DNA of 20,074 bases, taken from JBQTHP01 sp052389755 (lineage in GTDB: Bacteria; Pseudomonadota; Gammaproteobacteria; Steroidobacterales; Steroidobacteraceae). Made by a program: the position numbers and the translations under genes. Positions 14,984-20,074 of this stretch are shown here, piece after piece (the stretch's first letter is position 1; every line of letters begins with the position of its first letter). The stretch covers positions 1-20,074 of the forward strand of contig JBQTHP010000166.1 of the NCBI GenBank assembly GCA_052389755.1. Reading direction: 5' to 3'. A model generated the notes under the pieces. The model did not search any database, was not told the origin of the DNA, and saw only the letters and a list, made by a program, of their open reading frames with translations.

Positions 14984-15724
14984 ATGAGCCGCGTCGTCTT
15001 GCTGGGGGCCGCCGCCCTTCTCGTCTTCATCACGCTGCTCCTCGCCCGCTTTCCCGCGCGCTGGGCGGCGGGCTGGCTACCCGAGACCGTGCAGTGCCAG
15101 CGGCTCACAGGCACGATCTGGAGCGGGCGTTGCACGGCGTTGACCCTCGACGCCGCGCCGCTAGGCGATGCGCGCTGGAACATCCGTGCCTCGCGATTGC
15201 TGGCCGGCAAGCTCGCGGCCGCCGTCACGCTCACGAAGCCCGGTGTCGATATCCGTGCCGATGTCGAAGCTGCCCCGTCGGGCACGCTCACGGCACGCAA
15301 CGTCAGCGCCGTCGTGCCGCTCGATGCCGGCGTGCTTCCGCAGGTGCCCCCGAATCTGCGCGGCACGGTGCGCGCGGATCTGAAATCGCTCGCACTGTCG
15401 GGCAGGACGATCACGAGCATCGAAGGTCGCATCGATGCCGTCGACCTTGCGCAGGTCGGCCGCAACTCGACCGAGCTGGGCGACTATTCCGTGACCTTTC
15501 CACCGACGGCAGCCGACTCCGAGCCGGTGGGTACACTCGTCGATCTGCGTGGACCGCTCAACGTCACGGGTTCGCTTCGGCTCACGCGTGAACCCGGCTT
15601 CGTGCTCGACGGCTTGGTCGCCGCACGGCCGGATGCCTCGCCGGAGCTCGCGCGGCAGCTGCAGTATCTCGGCGCGCCGGATGCGGCCGGTCGTCGGTCC
15701 TTCTCGATCGCGGGGACGTTCTGA
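14984..15724 (+). CDS. gspN: Type II secretion protein GspN
   Basis: This 246-residue protein has one N-terminal membrane anchor (residues about 5-21, VLLGAAALLVFITLLLA) and a periplasmic beta-rich domain typical of GspN: LPETVQCQRLTGTIWSGRC, LGDARWNIRASRLLAGKL and a terminal YLGAPDAAGRRSFSIAGTF. GspN is an accessory T2SS component, present in only some systems; its role is unclear and it resembles tails of outer-membrane assembly proteins. The start is ATG 14984 with no convincing Shine-Dalgarno. It is the last gene of the block. gspD, which often follows gspN in related clusters, is missing, and the next gene is convergent. Confidence 0.9.
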   Translation: MSRVVLLGAAALLVFITLLLARFPARWAAGWLPETVQCQRLTGTIWSGRCTALTLDAAPLGDARWNIRASRLLAGKLAAAVTLTKPGVDIRADVEAAPSGTLTARNVSAVVPLDAGVLPQVPPNLRGTVRADLKSLALSGRTITSIEGRIDAVDLAQVGRNSTELGDYSVTFPPTAADSEPVGTLVDLRGPLNVTGSLRLTREPGFVLDGLVAARPDASPELARQLQYLGAPDAAGRRSFSIAGTF

Positions 15725-15808
15725 AGACGGGCTGAGGGCCGCACGAAGAACGCTGGTGGTTGCGCGACCGGCGCCGCTTCTTTAATCCGGCCCTCAACCC
15801 GTCTTCAG
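15721..15808. repeat. 20-bp imperfect inverted repeat spanning both stop codons, candidate bidirectional terminator
   Basis: The arm 15721-15740 (starting CTGAAGACGGG) and the arm 15789-15808 are reverse complements apart from one base. They enclose 48 bp, where AAGAA at 15746-15750 could pair with TTCTT at 15778-15782. The gspN stop (15722-15724) and the helicase stop (15805-15807) lie at equivalent places in the two arms, so both genes end with TGAAGACGGG. A short T-run (TTCTTTAA) lies within the loop rather than after the stem. A bidirectional terminator or 3'-end stabiliser is likely; a remnant of a small mobile element is possible. Confidence 0.65.
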
Positions 15809-18800
15809 ACCTCGCGGAAGACCCCGAGCAGCGGGAAAAACAACGCCGCGCGCGGCGGCTCCGGACCGAGCCGCGAAGCGAGCGCAACGGTACGCTCGAG
15901 CTGCGGGCGATAGCGCGCCACCTCGCTCGCGATGAACTCCTCGATGCCATCCTCACGGTGCACGCCGATCTTGAAATCGACGAGCCAGCGGATGCCGTCG
16001 CGGTCTATGAACGAGCGATCGACCGCAGCGTCGACCAGTCGGCCATTGAGAATCCCGGTCAGCTCGAGAGGGCTCGACGCGTCCCGGTGCTCTGGCGCGA
16101 ACAGCCACCGACCGCGCGGATGGTTCGCGCATGCGAGCAGCGCTTCGATCACTCGTGCCTGGGCGCGGCGCACCTCGGAGTCCGCGAGACCCAACTGAGC
16201 GAGGCGACGCGCGATCGCGTCGCGCGCCGCCAGGACGTCCGCACGGTTCGGTACGGCGTTGCGACGGCCGAACTCGCGCAACTGCTCGTGCACGACTTTC
16301 CCCGCGCGGCGGGCGGCATGCGTTGCCCAATCGAACTCGGGCAGTGCCATCGGTTCGCTGCCGACGACGAACGCACCGCCGGGCTGCGGGGTGACGATCT
16401 CCGGCCCCTTCCAATCAGCCGACAATCGCCGCAGCGCCGTCGCGCCCTGCCCCACTGCGCGAGGCTGCGGCGCAGCTCGCGAGGCCGCGCTTGGGATTTG
16501 TGCCGAAATCGCAGGCCACAGCGAGGCGAGGAGCGTCCCGGCGCGCGGCCGCGACGGTTTTGCGGCGGCCGTCGGCGGCAGCTCGCAGAGGAGGTGCAGC
16601 TCGTGTCGTGGCCGCGTTGCGGCGACGTACAACACGCGCGAGCGCTCGTGCGTCGCGCGGCGGGTCTGCAGCGACCGGAGGTACGCGTTCAACGGTTCGA
16701 CGGCGCGCGCGCCGCGTGGCGTGATCGGCGCGACGAGAAGATCCATGGTGTCGGACGTTCCCGGCAGCTCGAGCCAGCGCAGCAGCGGCTCGGTGGCGCT
16801 GCGTTGCGCGCGGCCGAGCCCGGGCAGGATCACGACGTCGAACTCGAGTCCCTTCGCGCGATGGATAGTCATGACCTGCACCGCTTCGTCCGCTGCACCC
16901 GAATCGTTCGCGTACAGCGTCGCGAGCCGCTCGGCAAGCCCCTCGGCTCCGATCCAGTCCGGCTCGGCGGACCATATTGCGAGCTTCTCGAAGAAGCGTT
17001 CCGCGTGCGCAAGCTCGCCCTCGGATGCACACGCCGCCGGACCGGCGAGGCGCATCCAGGCCGCTTCGAGCAACGGCGCGGGGGATTCGTTGCCGCGCGC
17101 GGCGAGCGCGGCACCGAGCGCGGCGCGGGTTCGCGCCAGGCGCTGTTGCGCATCGAACGGCAGAAGCGTCACGCGCTCGGCGTCGTTGATCGCCTCCCAC
17201 ACGGTTGCTTCGTCCGTTCGATCGACCAGCAGCGTGAGATCGCGAAGCGTGAGACCGCACCACGGAGCCCGCAGCACTGCGAGCCAGGAGGTGCGATCGC
17301 CGAGATGATCGATCGCGCGCGCAAGCGCCGCGAGATCACGGACGACCGCCACCTCGGCGAGTGGCACGAGATCGACGCCGGCCACCGGGATGCGCGCCTC
17401 GCGCAACGCCGCTGCGATCGCGCTCCCATGCGGGCGGGCCGCGACGAGAATCGCGATGCTCCGCCCCGGAGTCTCCGCGCGCACACGGCGCACGATCGAG
17501 AGCGCGGCGCGCGTCTCGCCGGCTGCATCGCCGGCGTCGATTCGATGCAGCTCGACCCGCCCGCCGCGGCGGTCGGCTCGTCCGGCGACGCACGGCGCGT
17601 ACGGTACGGCGCTCGTGCGCACGTCCGCGCGCTGCGGGAGGATCCACGGGAACGCGCGATTCAACCAGTCGACGAGCTCGGAGCTCGCGCGGAAATTCCG
17701 CGTGAGCGTCAACGGCTCGAGCGTGAGCTCGCCCAGACCGCGCTCGCCGATCTGCAGGAAAAGCCCCACTTCGGCTTCGCGGAACAGGTAGATGGACTGC
17801 ATGGGGTCGCCGACGAGAAAGAGCGAGCGGCCGTCGCCGGCCTGCCACCCGGCGGTCAGCGCGCGAAGCAGCTCCACCTGGGCGCCGGACGTATCCTGAA
17901 ACTCGTCCACGAGGATGTGTCGCAGTCGCTGGCCGAGGCGTAACGACAGGTCGGTCGGCTCGCCCTCTTCCGTGAGCGCACGGCGAGCCGCGGCCGCGAC
18001 GTAGGGATGATCGACGCGAGCGGCTTCCGCGAACACAATTTCGAGCTCGCTCGCTGCCAGCCGCAGTAAACGCGCGAGTGCGCGCAGCGCCTCGCTGTCG
18101 TCGTCGGTGAGCGAAGCGTCGGGCAGCCTGGCCAGCTCCGTCAGCATCTCGCGCGCGCCGGCGATGCGGGCGAGCGCCGCGATCCATGCGAGACCAGCCG
18201 TCTTGAGCGCGCCATCCTCGGGAGGGAATCCCTCGCGCACGGTGAGCGCACGTCGCCATTCCCGGCGGTCGGTGAGCGCGAGCGCGGCGAGCGAGCGCCA
18301 GTCGCTGAGCGTCGGTGCGCTCGATCGCTCCGAGGCGACAGTGGGCGTGAGGTTGCGCGCGGCTGTGCGAAGGATCGCCGCGCCTCGTTCGACGAGTGTG
18401 CGGCCGATCATCCTTTCGGCTGCTTTCAACCGGTCCGCGACGATCGAGGCAAGGCTCGCGGTCACGCGCTTCGGCAGATCGTGCGGCGTCTCGCGGAGAA
18501 TCAGAGGCAGCCAGTGCGCACGCAGCCCGAGCATGGCGGTGAGCAGCCGCTCCGCGCGCGATGCATCGTTGTCGAGCCGTTCGAGCAGTCGCTCGAGATC
18601 GCCGCGCAGGTCGGCGTCGGCATCGGCGATCGCGCGACGCGCAGCCAGGCGGCAGAGTGTCTCGGGCCGATCGGCCAGAGCGAGCCCCACGGTCGCGCGC
18701 GCGGCGACGGGCAGCTGCGACGCAAGCGCGCGATTCAGCGCATCGATCGTCTGAATGCGTAGCCGGCCGGGGTTCACCCCGAGATCCCAGCCGCGCTCCG

Positions 18801-19140
18801 TCGAGCGCTCCCGGGCGCCATGTGCCAGTGCGGCGAGTCGTCCGTCCGGATCCGAATTGGGCTCGATGCGTCCGGCCAGGGCGTTCAGCACGCGCGCGCG
18901 CATCTCGGCGGCTGCCTTGCGCGTGAAGGTGACCGCCAGGATCTCCTCGGGCTCATCGACGTCGGCGAGCAGACGCAGGAAGCGGCGTGTGAGCACCGTC
19001 GTCTTCCCGGAGCCGGCCGGAGCCTGGAGGATGATCGAGCGCCGGGGATCGAGCGCGAGCTCGCGCGCACGCTCGTCCTGCGCCTCGAGGTCACGCGCCA
19101 CGCTCTCCGCCGGGCACGATTCCACTACGCCGTCACTCAT
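15805..19140 (-). CDS. UvrD/Rep-family helicase with C-terminal PD-(D/E)XK nuclease (AddA-like)
   Basis: This 1111-residue protein is a superfamily 1A helicase-nuclease. Helicase motifs in order are Walker A APAGSGKTT (43-47 core), ILAVTFTRKAAAEM, VDEFQDT near 411, LVGDPMQSIYLFREAE, LTRNFRAS, VQVMTIHRAKGLEFDVVILPGL and YVAATRPRHELHLL near 830. The C-terminal nuclease shows GKVVHEQL near 948, VDAAVDRSF, and LVDFKIG near 1052 with YRPQLERT after it. The domain plan is that of AddA, which pairs with AddB to resect double-strand breaks before RecA loading. ATG 19140 overlaps the upstream stop by 8 bp. An in-frame ATG at 19164 has AGGA six bases upstream and is a real alternative. No addA symbol is given because this gammaproteobacterial branch differs from classic AddA. 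Confidence 0.9.
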   Translation of the reverse strand: MSDGVVESCPAESVARDLEAQDERARELALDPRRSIILQAPAGSGKTTVLTRRFLRLLADVDEPEEILAVTFTRKAAAEMRARVLNALAGRIEPNSDPDGRLAALAHGARERSTERGWDLGVNPGRLRIQTIDALNRALASQLPVAARATVGLALADRPETLCRLAARRAIADADADLRGDLERLLERLDNDASRAERLLTAMLGLRAHWLPLILRETPHDLPKRVTASLASIVADRLKAAERMIGRTLVERGAAILRTAARNLTPTVASERSSAPTLSDWRSLAALALTDRREWRRALTVREGFPPEDGALKTAGLAWIAALARIAGAREMLTELARLPDASLTDDDSEALRALARLLRLAASELEIVFAEAARVDHPYVAAAARRALTEEGEPTDLSLRLGQRLRHILVDEFQDTSGAQVELLRALTAGWQAGDGRSLFLVGDPMQSIYLFREAEVGLFLQIGERGLGELTLEPLTLTRNFRASSELVDWLNRAFPWILPQRADVRTSAVPYAPCVAGRADRRGGRVELHRIDAGDAAGETRAALSIVRRVRAETPGRSIAILVAARPHGSAIAAALREARIPVAGVDLVPLAEVAVVRDLAALARAIDHLGDRTSWLAVLRAPWCGLTLRDLTLLVDRTDEATVWEAINDAERVTLLPFDAQQRLARTRAALGAALAARGNESPAPLLEAAWMRLAGPAACASEGELAHAERFFEKLAIWSAEPDWIGAEGLAERLATLYANDSGAADEAVQVMTIHRAKGLEFDVVILPGLGRAQRSATEPLLRWLELPGTSDTMDLLVAPITPRGARAVEPLNAYLRSLQTRRATHERSRVLYVAATRPRHELHLLCELPPTAAAKPSRPRAGTLLASLWPAISAQIPSAASRAAPQPRAVGQGATALRRLSADWKGPEIVTPQPGGAFVVGSEPMALPEFDWATHAARRAGKVVHEQLREFGRRNAVPNRADVLAARDAIARRLAQLGLADSEVRRAQARVIEALLACANHPRGRWLFAPEHRDASSPLELTGILNGRLVDAAVDRSFIDRDGIRWLVDFKIGVHREDGIEEFIASEVARYRPQLERTVALASRLGPEPPRAALFFPLLGVFREV

Positions 19141-20074
19141 CGTGCGCGCCCGGCACCGCCGCATCACCGATCCTGCAGAACGCGTGGAGATGGCAGAAGC
19201 GACAGGCGCCTTCGGCTGGATCGCGCAGCGCGCGGCCGGCCACGAAATCGCGAACGGCGCGCTCGACGATCTCTCGCCAACTGTCTACCTGACGCCGCCA
19301 TGCGTCGGACGCATCGTCCGATGGAGCCAGGCCGTCGAGTTTCGGCAATCGGCCTGCGCGGTCCGCTACCCCTCGAAACGCGACCCGCCCGGTCGCGAGA
19401 TGCGCGTTCGCGAGCGCCGCGACCTCCCCCGTCGCGCCGAGCAGATACACGAGCAGCTGCGGGTGGGTGGGTCGATCCCCGAGCCAGTCCTGCTTCTGCG
19501 GCTCGCCGGTCTTGTAGTCGATGAGCGCGAGCCGTCCGTCGTCGAGCCGATCGATGCGATCGACGCGCACGTTCAGACGCGCGCCTTCGATCTCGAGAGG
19601 CAGACGCCTTTCGTGCTCGATAACGGTGAACGGCGTGCGCTTCGCCTCGAGCTCGCAGAGCGATGCCAGGAGTCGTGCGACGCGCCTGCGCTCGCGGCGC
19701 AGCGCCCGTTCCCGTTCCGCGCCCGGCTCTTCCGCGAGCAGATGCGCGGCCGCCCGCTCGACGACACGTTCGATCAGGCGGTTCAGCGCTGCGCCGCGCT
19801 TTGCCGCGAGCCGCCCCGAATCACGCACCTCGCGCCAGAGCAGATCGAGCGCGTGGTGCACCAGGCGCCCGCGCTCGCGCGGATCGAGACCGGGACGCGG
19901 ACGCTCGAGCGGCTCCGCGCCAAGCCGAAGCTGCGCGTAGGCCCGAAAGGCGCAACGGATCTGATGCTCGACGCTGCGCGAGCCGGAAGGCAGCGGCGCC
20001 GCGTCCCGCCAGGGTTCGCCGTCAGCGTCTTCGAAATGCTCGACTCTTCCGGATGCGAACAGCGCCTGCGCAGG
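19133..20074 (-). CDS. AddB-like PD-(D/E)XK nuclease with Fe-S cluster cysteines, 5' end missing
   Basis: Only the last 313 residues are in the window; the frame is open to its edge, so the gene continues beyond 20074. SRSVEHQIRCAFRAYAQLRLGA (Cys41) opens a nuclease domain of the type in the 'probable DNA repair protein' family related to AddB. GLDPRERGRLVHHAL, VDRIDRLDDGRLALIDYKTG (Asp186 and Lys188 of the nuclease core) and THPQLLVYLL follow. The C-terminus has CRFCHLHAFC (Cys291, 294, 300), spacing C-x2-C-x5-C. With Cys41 this matches the four ligands of the AddB iron-sulfur cluster. It overlaps the AddA-like gene by 8 bp, so the two subunits are probably made together. An inactive helicase-like N-terminus is expected outside the window. 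Confidence 0.88.
   Translation of the reverse strand, partial: PAQALFASGRVEHFEDADGEPWRDAAPLPSGSRSVEHQIRCAFRAYAQLRLGAEPLERPRPGLDPRERGRLVHHALDLLWREVRDSGRLAAKRGAALNRLIERVVERAAAHLLAEEPGAERERALRRERRRVARLLASLCELEAKRTPFTVIEHERRLPLEIEGARLNVRVDRIDRLDDGRLALIDYKTGEPQKQDWLGDRPTHPQLLVYLLGATGEVAALANAHLATGRVAFRGVADRAGRLPKLDGLAPSDDASDAWRRQVDSWREIVERAVRDFVAGRALRDPAEGACRFCHLHAFCRIGDAAVPGAHDE

Noticed and set aside
15760..17943. 727-codon open frame on the plus strand
   Set aside because: It is antisense to the AddA-like helicase, whose motifs are complete and in order; the plus frame has no domain and shadow-like composition.
1..20074. CRISPR arrays, tRNA or rRNA genes, transposases, phage or defence islands
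   Set aside because: No regularly spaced repeats, RNA-gene hallmarks, transposase/integrase motifs or composition breaks were seen; the AddAB-like pair is a housekeeping-type repair system rather than an accessory defence system.

Overview
The window is GC-rich, densely packed bacterial chromosome with no tRNA, rRNA, CRISPR array, insertion sequence or phage gene. Gene content and order point to a gammaproteobacterium. The evidence is a fabD-fabG-acpP-fabF-mltG-tmk-holB-pilZ block, a type II secretion (T2SS) block gspG-N, a rhombosortase, an AddA/AddB-like nuclease pair and a FadB/FadJ-type beta-oxidation enzyme. A deep-branching, high-GC lineage (Nevskiales, Steroidobacterales or similar) is a guess. 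About half of the start codons are GTG or TTG.

Layout. (1) 1-1692 (+): 3' part of a multifunctional fatty-acid oxidation protein, cut by the window edge. (2) 1777-2847 (+): regulator with two cyclic-nucleotide-binding-like domains and a C-terminal rhodanese, behind a candidate extended -10 promoter. (3) 2851-2885: hairpin between convergent genes. (4) 10087 down to 2885 (-): one long, mostly overlapping operon, rrtA-fabD-fabG-acpP-fabF-mltG-tmk-holB-pilZ. It joins fatty-acid initiation and elongation, a septum-associated glycan-cleaving enzyme, dTMP kinase, the DNA polymerase III delta' subunit and a pilus protein. acpP has its own candidate promoter. (5) 10136-15724 (+): gspG-H-I-J-K-L-M-N, encoding the pseudopilins and inner-membrane platform of the T2SS, diverging from the rhombosortase across a spacer of about 50 bp. 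(6) 15721-15808: a long imperfect inverted repeat that includes the stop codons of both convergent genes. (7) 20074 down to 15805 (-): an AddB-like Fe-S nuclease (5' end outside the window) overlapping an AddA-like UvrD helicase-nuclease.

How the genes relate. The most informative feature is the junction at about 10.1 kb. A rhomboid-family protease of the rhombosortase type, which processes GlyGly-CTERM proteins exported by T2SS, sits head-to-head with the T2SS pseudopilin operon and is the first gene of the fatty-acid synthesis operon, its stop overlapping the fabD start. The usual partners plsX and fabH (upstream of fabD), pabC (between fabF and mltG) and gspC, D, E and F are absent here. 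gspH has no ordinary start codon in a sensible position; an ATA overlapping the gspG stop is the best-placed candidate.

No stretch longer than about 150 bases is without a gene. I did not find a wholly new system. The strongest leads are the rrtA-fab/gsp junction, the gspH start, the gspI tail and the stop-codon-spanning inverted repeat.
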